5,731 bases of DNA. It comes from Succinivibrionaceae bacterium (GTDB taxonomy: Bacteria; Pseudomonadota; Gammaproteobacteria; Enterobacterales; Succinivibrionaceae). A program made the position numbers and the translations under genes. Where the stretch lies: the NCBI GenBank assembly GCA_003477345.1, contig DMTG01000201.1:1-5731 (forward strand), read 5' to 3'. Below, in pieces: positions 1-4,455 of this stretch. Every line of letters starts with the position of its first letter. Position 1 is the stretch's first letter. The notes beneath the pieces are model-generated. The model saw only the letters and a list, made by a program, of their open reading frames with translations. It searched no databases and was not told the DNA's origin.

Positions 1-266
1 AATCTTCCAACGATTACCTGACCAAAGGAAATCAGTCTTGAGGATATGCCGCCTTCTTTCATGATCTCGCCTGCGAGCATAAAGAACGGTACAGCGGTGA
101 GAATGAATGAGTCAGCTCCTGTCAGCATCTGCTGGGCAAGCAGCATAGGATCATACATATCAATGAACCATAGCAGTACCAGTGCACACAGCATGAGTAC
201 TATAGCTACAGGGATGCCTAGAAGCAGCAGGAAAAATAGAGAGACTATGAATACAAAGAATTCCAT
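1..266 (-). CDS. dctM: TRAP transporter large permease subunit DctM, N-terminal part (cut by window edge)
   Basis: This is the first 88 residues of the large membrane subunit of a tripartite ATP-independent periplasmic (TRAP) transporter, the ion-coupled channel component in the inner membrane. The reverse-strand translation starts MEFFVFIVSLFFLLLLGIPV. It then shows a second hydrophobic stretch and a segment containing LTGADSFILTAVPFFMLAG followed by EIMKEGGISSRLI, which is the conserved N-terminal pattern of the DctM family. The ATG at 264-266 has a GGAG ribosome binding site at 275-278, eight bases away and inside the end of dctQ. Only two bases separate it from the dctQ stop, so the two genes are surely co-transcribed. 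The rest of the gene (the family is usually about 430 residues) lies beyond the left edge. The substrate cannot be read from this subunit. In fused or separate form DctM always works with DctQ and a periplasmic DctP protein, and no DctP is visible here. Confidence 0.93.
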   Translation of the reverse strand, partial: MEFFVFIVSLFFLLLLGIPVAIVLMLCALVLLWFIDMYDPMLLAQQMLTGADSFILTAVPFFMLAGEIMKEGGISSRLISFGQVIVGR

Positions 267-268
267 TT

Positions 269-841
269 TTATTTCTCCATGTGCTCTTGATTATCAGTAG
301 ACTGCTCCTGCTGTTTTGCAAGTGCGGCCTTAAGGTCTTCGTCTACATAACGAGGTGGGAAGTCTTCATGTGTTACAAACAGAGCTTTTAAGGCCTGCAG
401 TAAATCTCTGAAAACAAACAGAAGTACCCCAAAGGCACCGAATATCAGACAGCCTACGATAATCTGGTAAGGCATGCCGGTAACCTGACCTCTTGAGGTG
501 TCCGAGTCTTCAAAATACATGATTGAGCCATCTACCAGAATGTATAAAGCATATAGAGCAAGCAGATAGCCAATGATGTATACAACTGTTCTGACGTTCT
601 TCGGCAGGGCGTCGGTGAGAATAGTGACCGCAATATGGCCTCTTTCTCTGGCAACGGCGACCATTCCTAAGAAGGTCAGATATAAAAACAAGTAGCGAAG
701 AACTTCTTCTGTAGCTACAAATCCTGATTGCATAAAATAGCGCATACACGCGTTAACAAAAACAATTAAGACCATTACAGAAAGAATAACAACGCAGATA
801 AACTTATAAAAATTCCAAAATTTATCGTAAAAGCTGTTCAT
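269..841 (-). CDS. dctQ: TRAP transporter small permease subunit DctQ
   Basis: A 190-residue inner-membrane protein of the DctQ family, the small subunit of a TRAP transporter. Four hydrophobic segments fall at about residues 13-32, 45-63, 84-104 and 122-145. Between the first two lie the family features NACMRYF and an EEVLRYLF segment, followed by FLGMVAVARERGHI, where the acidic pair and the R-x-R-x-H end are typical of DctQ. The C-terminus is a charged cytoplasmic tail rich in K, E and Q. The frame is open further upstream to an ATG at 919. I chose the ATG at 841 because AGGA (848-851) sits six bases before it, the protein then begins just ahead of the first membrane segment, and the longer version would be translated through a perfect palindrome. 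It leads a dctQ-dctM operon and is divergent from the GntR regulator, its likely controller. dctP normally precedes dctQ but is absent on this side. Confidence 0.92.
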   Translation of the reverse strand: MNSFYDKFWNFYKFICVVILSVMVLIVFVNACMRYFMQSGFVATEEVLRYLFLYLTFLGMVAVARERGHIAVTILTDALPKNVRTVVYIIGYLLALYALYILVDGSIMYFEDSDTSRGQVTGMPYQIIVGCLIFGAFGVLLFVFRDLLQALKALFVTHEDFPPRYVDEDLKAALAKQQEQSTDNQEHMEK

Positions 842-871
842 AACAATTCCTGTTGTGTGAAAAAATTCTGT

Positions 872-903
872 AACTAAAATACAAGTTATCTTGTATTTTA
901 GTT
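872..903. promoter_or_regulatory. Perfect 14-bp-arm inverted repeat, candidate GntR operator upstream of dctQ
   Basis: The left arm AACTAAAATACAAG (872-885) and the right arm CTTGTATTTTAGTT (890-903) are exact reverse complements around the four-base spacer TTAT. The element ends 31 bases upstream of the dctQ start, where a repressor would cover the promoter. FCD-type GntR dimers bind symmetric sites of this kind, and the regulator gene is next door. As RNA on the minus strand the same sequence would form a hairpin followed seven bases later by a T-run (rc of 861-865 and neighbours), so an attenuator-like role is an alternative. The AT-rich stem makes a DNA operator the more likely reading. 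Confidence 0.6.
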
Positions 904-990
904 GTGACTTACTTACCATTTTTTTAAATTATCGAAATTGATTTTATTAAAATTTTGTATTTATTAGGATATTTTTTTAATAAAAAATCG

Positions 991-1003
991 TTGTATTTTA
1001 GTT
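991..1003. repeat. Extra copy of the operator arm TTGTATTTTAGTT
   Basis: These 13 bases are identical to 891-903, the right arm of the inverted repeat near dctQ, and begin exactly 100 bp downstream of it. Both copies are followed within a few bases by GTGA. The copy sits just ahead of the possible extended -10 at 1015-1023, so a protein bound here would lie over the -35 region of the regulator's own promoter. That fits autoregulation but is inferred from position only. Confidence 0.5.
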
Positions 1004-1014
1004 TTGTGATTTTG

Positions 1015-1023
1015 TGCTATAAA
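1015..1023 (+). promoter_or_regulatory. Possible extended -10 of the GntR gene promoter
   Basis: TGC directly followed by TATAAA matches an extended -10 element (five of six bases of TATAAT plus the upstream TG). No good -35 is seen at 16-18 bases, which an extended -10 can tolerate. Transcription would start near 1030 and give a leader of about 115 bases before the ATG at 1147. Confidence 0.35.
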
Positions 1024-1042
1024 AAATAAAAATTTTTATTTT
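1023..1042. repeat. Perfect 20-bp AT-only palindrome
   Basis: AAAATAAAAA (1023-1032) is followed immediately by its exact reverse complement TTTTTATTTT (1033-1042). It lies in the presumed leader or promoter-proximal DNA of the GntR gene. It may be a bent or easily melted DNA segment or a nucleoid-protein site. A chance palindrome in AT-rich DNA cannot be excluded. Confidence 0.5.
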
Positions 1043-1146
1043 AAGCTAATAACAGAATCAGCTTTTGGCTGAAAAAGTAGAATGATTCAAAATAATCAGC
1101 TTGCCTATGGACTAATCCTAAGTTCTAGCTATGGCAATAAAGCATT

Positions 1147-1902
1147 ATGAGGGAGCAGCCTTGCGGCTGCATTGAAATTGTGAACAGAAAACTACTACCA
1201 AGGTTGCATTTGACTGCAGGAAAAAAACTTTCCGAGCAGATATATGAATTTTTAAGAATGCAGATTGTGAAGCGTCAGATTCCTCCTGGGACGGCGCTGT
1301 CAGAAAACGAGCTTGCGGCTCATTTTGATGTTTCCCGTAATCCTATTCGTGAAGCAATAGGTCGTCTTAGGAACAATCACCTTATTGAAATCATGCCGCA
1401 GAAAGGCACTTTTGTAACCAAAATTTCCATAAGCAATCTTAAGGATATCTGTTTTGTCAGAGGTGCTCTAGAAACAGCTGCAGTGCGCAATATTCCCAAT
1501 CTGACTGAAAAGGAATTTTTCGCAGTCATAAAGGCGCTGGATAAAAACATGGCCCAGCAGCGCAAGCAGCAGACCGGCAAGGCAGAGAACTCCAGCCGTT
1601 TCCTTGAACTTGATGATGAGTTTCATAAAATCATCTGTGATCTGTCGAAAACATCATTATCCTGGCAGATGATTCACAGTGTGAAAGCCAATATGGATCG
1701 CGTCAGATATCTGTCTCTGTCTCATGTGACCACAGTCAGTGAGCTTTCACAGTGTCATGAGGAAATATACGAGGCTATCGCCGCCAAAAATATAGAAAAG
1801 GCCTGTGAACTAATTGAAAAGCATTCCTATGAGATCACCAGAACCTATAAGCAGATAATGGAAGAATCCTCAGAGGACTGGTTTGAAGAAACTGAAAACT
1901 GA
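1147..1902 (+). CDS. GntR-family transcriptional regulator, FadR/FCD subfamily
   Basis: A 251-residue cytoplasmic DNA-binding protein. Residues about 27-92 form the winged helix-turn-helix: SEQIYEFLRMQIVKRQIPPG, then LSENELAAHFDVSRNPIREAI and the wing ending QKGTFV. Residues about 97-238 form the helical FCD ligand-binding domain. Asp156 and His160 (LDDEFH), His204 (CHEEIYEAI) and His226 (EKHSYEI) match the family's usual metal-binding set, so a metal-assisted carboxylate ligand is likely. It is divergent from dctQ-dctM and is the best candidate to control that transporter in response to its substrate. The start is uncertain. The ATG at 1147 has no obvious ribosome binding site and adds a cysteine-containing leader (MREQPCGC). 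A GTG at 1180 (codon 12) would give a more typical N-terminus and has GAGGGA upstream at 1149-1154, with a hairpin in between. The ligand and exact subfamily cannot be named from sequence. Confidence 0.9.
   Translation: MREQPCGCIEIVNRKLLPRLHLTAGKKLSEQIYEFLRMQIVKRQIPPGTALSENELAAHFDVSRNPIREAIGRLRNNHLIEIMPQKGTFVTKISISNLKDICFVRGALETAAVRNIPNLTEKEFFAVIKALDKNMAQQRKQQTGKAENSSRFLELDDEFHKIICDLSKTSLSWQMIHSVKANMDRVRYLSLSHVTTVSELSQCHEEIYEAIAAKNIEKACELIEKHSYEITRTYKQIMEESSEDWFEETEN
1155..1170 (+). promoter_or_regulatory. Hairpin between a purine-rich ribosome-binding-like site and an alternative GTG start
   Basis: GCAGCC (1155-1160), loop TTGC, GGCTGC (1165-1170) form a perfect GC-rich six-base stem in otherwise AT-rich DNA. 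Immediately before it lies GAGGGA (1149-1154), and nine bases after it lies the in-frame GTG at 1180. If translation begins at 1180, folding of the stem would bring the binding site to a normal distance from the start. If translation begins at 1147, the stem is simply inside codons 3-8. Confidence 0.4.
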
Positions 1903-1907
1903 ACCGT

Positions 1908-1961
1908 TAATTCCATAATAATTTGCTGATAATAATGGTAATTTGTATTATTATGGAATTA
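1908..1961 (+). terminator. Long AT-rich stem-loop after the GntR gene, possible terminator
   Basis: TAATTCCATAATAAT (1908-1922) and ATTATTATGGAATTA (1947-1961) are exact reverse complements, a 15-bp stem around a 24-base loop, starting five bases after the GntR stop codon. The following DNA has TTTTT only at 1972-1976, ten bases beyond the stem, and the stem has only two G-C pairs. It is therefore a weak intrinsic terminator at best. It may instead protect the mRNA 3' end or serve as a protein-binding palindrome. Confidence 0.5.
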
Positions 1962-1995
1962 TTATTCAGTATTTTTATTGTCTCTGAACTTCTTT

Positions 1996-2043
1996 TTACA
2001 GAATTAAAAATAAAAAAATCAAAAAATATAAAGAATTCTGTAA
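1996..2043. repeat. 10-bp inverted repeat flanking an A-rich tract upstream of rplM
   Basis: TTACAGAATT (1996-2005) and AATTCTGTAA (2034-2043) are exact reverse complements separated by 28 bases that are almost all A and T, with several A-tracts. The right arm falls where the -35 of the rplM promoter should be. The A-rich spacer occupies about -40 to -60 from the presumed start, the position of an UP element that binds the RNA polymerase alpha subunit at strong ribosomal promoters. Confidence 0.5.
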
Positions 2044-2053
2044 TCTTTTCGTG

Positions 2054-2059
2054 TATAAT
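2054..2059 (+). promoter_or_regulatory. rplM-rpsI promoter, consensus -10
   Basis: TATAAT is an exact sigma-70 -10 element. No good -35 occurs at 16-18 bases (AAGAAT at 2031-2036 is poor), but A-tracts at 2006-2032 resemble an UP element that could compensate. A start near 2065-2066 would be followed at once by GCCCC. A GC-rich start region of this sort is common in ribosomal promoters under growth-rate or ppGpp control. This is inferred; no start site is mapped. Confidence 0.6.
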
Positions 2060-2065
2060 CTTACA

Positions 2066-2192
2066 GCCCCTCTAATCGAGTATCGGATTCCCACCCGTAT
2101 ATGAGATGCAGACATTAGTCTGTTTGGAAAAGAGAACAGGAAATTTTTCCTGATGTTTTAAAGGACAGAGTCCTTCAAAAAAGGGTTTTTTA
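2066..2192 (+). promoter_or_regulatory. Structured rplM 5' leader, candidate L13 autoregulatory region
   Basis: The presumed leader of about 127 bases holds a row of small hairpins. AATCGA/TCGGATT lies at 2074-2089 with one bulge. CAGAC/GTCTG lies at 2109-2122. CAGGAA/TTCCTG lies at 2137-2152. TTTT-A-AAGGAC/GTCCTT-C-AAAA lies at 2156-2180, ten pairs with one mismatch around loop AGA. The last one ends just before the AGGG ribosome binding site (2182-2185), seven bases from the ATG. In E. coli L13 is reported to repress its own operon through the rplM leader, so the same job is plausible here. I cannot show that these folds match the E. coli ones. Confidence 0.5.
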
Positions 2193-2621
2193 ATGAAAAC
2201 TTATGTTGCAAAGCCATCCACAATTAAGCGTGAGTGGTTCGTTGTTGATGCAGCTGATCAGACTTTAGGCCGCATCGCTACTGAAATAGCTTCCCGTTTA
2301 CGCGGTAAGCACAAACCAGAATACACACCGTTCCTGGATACCGGTGATTACGTTATTGTAATTAACGCATCCAAGGTAAAGGTAACTGGCAATAAGACTA
2401 ACGATAAGCTCTATCATCACCACACTGGTTATCCAGGGGGGCTGAAGACTGAGAATTTCGCTAAGCTGGTAGAACGTAAGCCAGAAGAGATCATTGAGAG
2501 AGCCGTTCGCGGCATGCTCCCAAAGGGACCTCTCGGACGCGCTATGTTCCGTAAACTTAAGGTATATGCTGGTGAGACCCACAATCACGGCGCTCAGCAG
2601 CCACAGGAACTCAAGTTTTAA
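2193..2621 (+). CDS. rplM: 50S ribosomal protein L13 (uL13)
   Basis: A 142-residue ribosomal protein of the large subunit, an early-assembling 23S rRNA binder. It has the usual gammaproteobacterial length and aligns without gaps to the E. coli protein as I recall it: [20 protein letters not shown] at the start, [20 protein letters not shown] at 24-43, [11 protein letters not shown] at 49-59, HHTGYPGG at 76-83, and the signature [21 protein letters not shown] at about 107-127. The start is fixed by conservation and by AGGG seven bases upstream. It is the first gene of the two-gene operon with rpsI, as in most proteobacteria, and is preceded by a strong-looking promoter and structured leader. 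Besides building the ribosome, L13 probably represses its own operon, as reported for E. coli. Nothing in the protein itself looks unusual. Confidence 0.98.
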   Translation: MKTYVAKPSTIKREWFVVDAADQTLGRIATEIASRLRGKHKPEYTPFLDTGDYVIVINASKVKVTGNKTNDKLYHHHTGYPGGLKTENFAKLVERKPEEIIERAVRGMLPKGPLGRAMFRKLKVYAGETHNHGAQQPQELKF

Positions 2622-2633
2622 GGAGCAAAGCAA

Positions 2634-3026
2634 ATGGCAGTAAATCAGTATTATGGCACCGGTCGTCGTAAAGATGCCACTGCACGTGTATTCCTTAAGC
2701 AGGGTACCGGCAAAATGGAAATCAACGGCAGAACTCTGGATCAGTATTTTGGTCGTCCAACTTCTCGCATGGTTGTAGCACAGCCTTTAGAGCTGCTCAA
2801 TCTTACCGATAAGTTTGACATCTATGTAACCGTTGTTGGCGGTGGTATCACTGGTCAGGCTGGCGCAATCCGTCTGGGCATCACTAGAGCTTTAATGGAG
2901 TATGACGAATCTTTCCGTCCTGCTCTGCGTAAAGCTGGTTTCGTAACCCGTGATGCACGTGCTGTAGAGCGTAAGAAGGTTGGTCTTCACAAAGCTCGTA
3001 AGCGTCCACAGTACTCAAAGCGTTAA
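2634..3026 (+). CDS. rpsI: 30S ribosomal protein S9 (uS9)
   Basis: A 130-residue small-subunit protein whose C-terminal tail reaches into the P site and touches the tRNA anticodon stem. Conserved blocks are present in order: [16 protein letters not shown] at 5-20, LDQYFGR at 35-41, the glycine-rich loop [19 protein letters not shown] at about 69-87, [20 protein letters not shown] around 86-105, and [12 protein letters not shown] with the basic end RKRPQYSKR. The final Ser-Lys-Arg is intact, which is important for tRNA contact. Twelve bases separate it from the rplM stop. AAGGAG (2620-2625) overlaps that stop and lies eight bases before the ATG, indicating translational linkage. A strong terminator follows 26 bases after the stop. 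Confidence 0.98.
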   Translation: MAVNQYYGTGRRKDATARVFLKQGTGKMEINGRTLDQYFGRPTSRMVVAQPLELLNLTDKFDIYVTVVGGGITGQAGAIRLGITRALMEYDESFRPALRKAGFVTRDARAVERKKVGLHKARKRPQYSKR

Positions 3027-3051
3027 TTCGTTTTCTGTATCTATTTTTTAT

Positions 3052-3083
3052 AAAACCTCAAGCGAAAAACTTGAGGTTTTTTT
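3052..3083 (+). terminator. Intrinsic terminator of the rplM-rpsI operon, overlapping the cdaR stop
   Basis: AAAACCTCAAG (3052-3062) pairs perfectly with CTTGAGGTTTT (3070-3080) around a seven-base loop CGAAAAA. Seven T residues run from 3077 to 3083. The cdaR stop codon on the other strand (3082-3084) lies in this T-run. Read on the minus strand the same stem is followed only by TTTTAT, so it may also stop cdaR transcripts but less strongly. Confidence 0.93.
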
Positions 3084-4233
3084 ATATGTTCAAAAGCTTA
3101 AGGCAGATTGCTGTATAAAGACAGCAGGCGTCCTTAAAGTCTCTCGGGTTGAACCCGCTCTTCTCTGAAATTTTATCAAGCTTATACTGCAGAGTATTCT
3201 TGTGCACATATAGTCTTTGTGCAGTCCTGACCAGCGACATATTCTCCTGATAATAGGCAGAAAGCAGCTTCAGGTCACTGTCACTGAGTTTTTCTAGACA
3301 GCGCTTGATAAAGAACTGTCTTGCCGTATCGCTGATCCCGACACATAATGTTTCTATCCCAAGAGAGTTGTATTCGACCAGACTTGAGTTTTCCTGTTCT
3401 GGAAAGGTGTCAGAAGGATTGTTCTGACTGTCATTTTGTGAATTGTGCAGAGAGTGAGCGTATTTTAAAGCAGTTGCTGCCTCTTCGTAAGACAGGTGCT
3501 GTTCTTCAATACCGTGCGGCATTCCGACTCCAGAAAACAGCTGAATCTCTTTTCCTGTCAGCAGATTTAAAAAGATTTTTTTCTTCTGCTGATACTTGCT
3601 GTCTTCTATGATCATTCTGTATTCATCAGGGAATGCAAAAGAATAGAGATCTCCTTCGGCAAGCTTGAAGACGTTTAAGATCTCTCTTTCTATTTTGTAG
3701 ATACTGGTGCCGGTATTCAAACGCGGTATCTTGATTATCAGGGTACGGAAGAGTCCGGTTCTAAGGCCTTTTTCTTCAATGTAGTCAGTTACGATCTTCT
3801 CACAAATGCGGTTTCCGCCAGCTATCAGAGAGGCCAGAATATATCCAATGCGATTTTGGAATGAATTCTTTTCTATATCCAGATCCTGTTCTCTTAAAAG
3901 CAGGTAAGTGATTTTCTGCGCCAGATAGGCATATTTGCGTACGTTATCAGGTTTGCCGGTGATCCCGATAACCGCAACAATTTCATCCTGGTAGATAATC
4001 GGAATATTTACTCCGCAGTGCGTTCCAATGAAGGTGCTGTCATCCTCAACTTCGATGGTTTCACCGCTTAGATAGGCGTGTTTGCCTATTTCATGGTAGG
4101 TGCCAATACGGGAGCTGTCGGTGCTGGCGAAAATAATACCGTCTTTATCAATGTAATTGGCATTGTTGTCGCTTATGTTTTTTATTGCCTCTACGATCTG
4201 CTGAGCCGTATAGTGACTGATTTTTCGTTCCAT
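3082..4233 (-). CDS. cdaR: CdaR-family sugar diacid/glycerate-responsive transcriptional activator
   Basis: A 383-residue cytoplasmic regulator. Residues about 3-135 match the putative sugar diacid recognition domain: AQQIVEAI near the start, then DKDGIIFASTDSSRIGTYHE and a segment with THCGVNIPIIYQDEIVAVIG. A middle region (about 140-260) carries the SYEEAATALKYA helix typical of PucR/CdaR proteins. Residues 318-376 form the PucR-type C-terminal helix-turn-helix: LSAYYQENMSLVRTAQRLYV, HKNTLQYKLDKI and a closing Asp-rich helix. The ATG at 4233 was chosen because AGGA (4240-4243) is six bases upstream; a TTG one codon earlier would be too close to it. E. coli CdaR activates galactarate, glucarate and glycerate genes. 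Here the divergent neighbour is glycerate kinase, which supports the same role. Residues about 262-285 form an S/N/Q-rich stretch that looks like a flexible linker. The inducer could be a diacid or glycerate. Confidence 0.9.
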   Translation of the reverse strand: MERKISHYTAQQIVEAIKNISDNNANYIDKDGIIFASTDSSRIGTYHEIGKHAYLSGETIEVEDDSTFIGTHCGVNIPIIYQDEIVAVIGITGKPDNVRKYAYLAQKITYLLLREQDLDIEKNSFQNRIGYILASLIAGGNRICEKIVTDYIEEKGLRTGLFRTLIIKIPRLNTGTSIYKIEREILNVFKLAEGDLYSFAFPDEYRMIIEDSKYQQKKKIFLNLLTGKEIQLFSGVGMPHGIEEQHLSYEEAATALKYAHSLHNSQNDSQNNPSDTFPEQENSSLVEYNSLGIETLCVGISDTARQFFIKRCLEKLSDSDLKLLSAYYQENMSLVRTAQRLYVHKNTLQYKLDKISEKSGFNPRDFKDACCLYTAICLKLLNI

Positions 4234-4249
4234 CAAACTTCCTGATAAT

Positions 4250-4265
4250 TTTGAAAAGGATCACA
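4250..4265. promoter_or_regulatory. CRP-like site close to the cdaR start
   Basis: TTTGA, six bases, TCACA matches nine of the ten conserved positions of the cyclic-AMP receptor protein site (TGTGA-N6-TCACA). It lies 17-32 bases upstream of the cdaR ATG, just before the ribosome binding site. CRP bound here would more likely block than activate cdaR. The half-site TGTGA also occurs at 4341-4345. AT-rich DNA makes chance matches common. Confidence 0.3.
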
Positions 4266-4310
4266 TAATAGTTAATTTTAAGCCAAATTTTGTTACACAG
4301 TACAATTCTA

Positions 4311-4346
4311 GTCCCAAATATTATGATTAATATTGGTATTTGTGAC
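4311..4346. promoter_or_regulatory. Inverted repeat in the cdaR-kinase gap, candidate regulator site
   Basis: GTCCCAAATA (4311-4320) and TATTTGTGAC (4337-4346) are reverse complements at nine of ten positions, separated by 16 bases. The spacer adds to the symmetry with AATATT at 4317-4322 and 4329-4334. The right arm overlaps a possible -35 (TTGTGA) of the kinase promoter, where an activator could touch RNA polymerase. I know no firm CdaR consensus to compare it with. Confidence 0.45.
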
Positions 4347-4368
4347 ATATATGAGTCAGTCGTTAAAT
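4340..4368 (+). promoter_or_regulatory. Possible sigma-70 promoter for glycerate kinase
   Basis: TTGTGA (4340-4345) and TTAAAT (4363-4368) each match four of six consensus bases and are 17 bases apart. A start near 4375 would leave a leader of about 80 bases. TAAAAT at 4398-4403 is an alternative -10 with a poorer -35. Weak elements would fit an activator-dependent promoter. Confidence 0.3.
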
Positions 4369-4387
4369 GATAGAGTGCTGTCATAAG

Positions 4388-4418
4388 CAAGTACGGATAA
4401 AATTTATCATCTTACTTG
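4388..4418. promoter_or_regulatory. Two-layer dyad upstream of glycerate kinase
   Basis: The inner arms GATAAA (4396-4401) and TTTATC (4403-4408) are exact reverse complements around one base. The outer arms CAAGTA (4388-4393) and TACTTG (4413-4418) are exact too, but offset by two bases. The element lies 37 bases before the kinase start, either as a second regulator site downstream of the promoter or as a stem in the leader RNA. Confidence 0.45.
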
Positions 4419-4455
4419 TGTGCAGATGTAGGGTTAATAGATTTTAGGAAAGAAC

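Larger units (their letters stand above)
842..1146. promoter_or_regulatory. Divergent control region between dctQ and the GntR regulator
   Basis: A 305-base, very AT-rich gap with no credible gene. It should hold two divergent promoters. It contains a perfect inverted repeat at 872-903, another copy of its right arm at 991-1003, a related sequence at 955-967 (TTGTATTTATTAG), an AT-only 20-bp palindrome at 1023-1042, and a small hairpin at 1058-1072 (TCAGC, loop TTTTG, GCTGA). A nine-base direct repeat, AATCAGCTT, occurs at 1056-1064 and 1094-1102, and CTATGG occurs at 1105-1110 and 1129-1134. A plausible plus-strand extended -10 element (TGC then TATAAA) is at 1015-1023. I found no convincing -35 for either direction. 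That this region is controlled by the adjacent GntR protein is an inference from position and the repeats. Confidence 0.7.
4234..4455. promoter_or_regulatory. Divergent control region between cdaR and glycerate kinase
   Basis: A 222-base gap with no gene and two outward-facing starts. It holds a CRP-like site near cdaR, an inverted repeat at 4311-4346 near the middle, and a second dyad at 4388-4418 closer to the kinase. Possible -10 elements for cdaR on the minus strand are TATTAT (rc of 4265-4270) and TAAAAT (rc of 4275-4280), neither with a good -35. The layout, a CdaR activator divergent from its probable target, suggests that the dyads are CdaR sites. Confidence 0.6.

Noticed and set aside
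46..300. Plus-strand open frame of 84 codons
   Set aside because: It lies antisense to the clear dctM and dctQ coding sequence, has a low-complexity S/M-rich translation and no recognisable domain.
842..919. Upstream start for dctQ (ATG at 919) adding 26 residues
   Set aside because: The extension runs through a perfect 14-bp-arm palindrome, lacks a good ribosome binding site and is not needed for the family fold; the ATG at 841 has AGGA at proper spacing.
2298..2633. Minus-strand open frame of 111 codons opposite rplM
   Set aside because: It is fully antisense to a highly conserved ribosomal gene; openness here reflects codon bias of rplM.
2980..3168. Plus-strand 62-codon frame starting inside rpsI
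   Set aside because: It spans the intrinsic terminator and runs antisense to cdaR, with no ribosome binding site or recognisable content.
4234..4236. TTG start for cdaR one codon upstream of the ATG
   Set aside because: The spacing to the ribosome binding site would be only about three bases; the ATG at 4233 fits better.
4148..4390. Minus-strand 80-codon frame overlapping the cdaR start and gap
   Set aside because: It is out of frame with cdaR, crosses the control region and its translation resembles no protein family.
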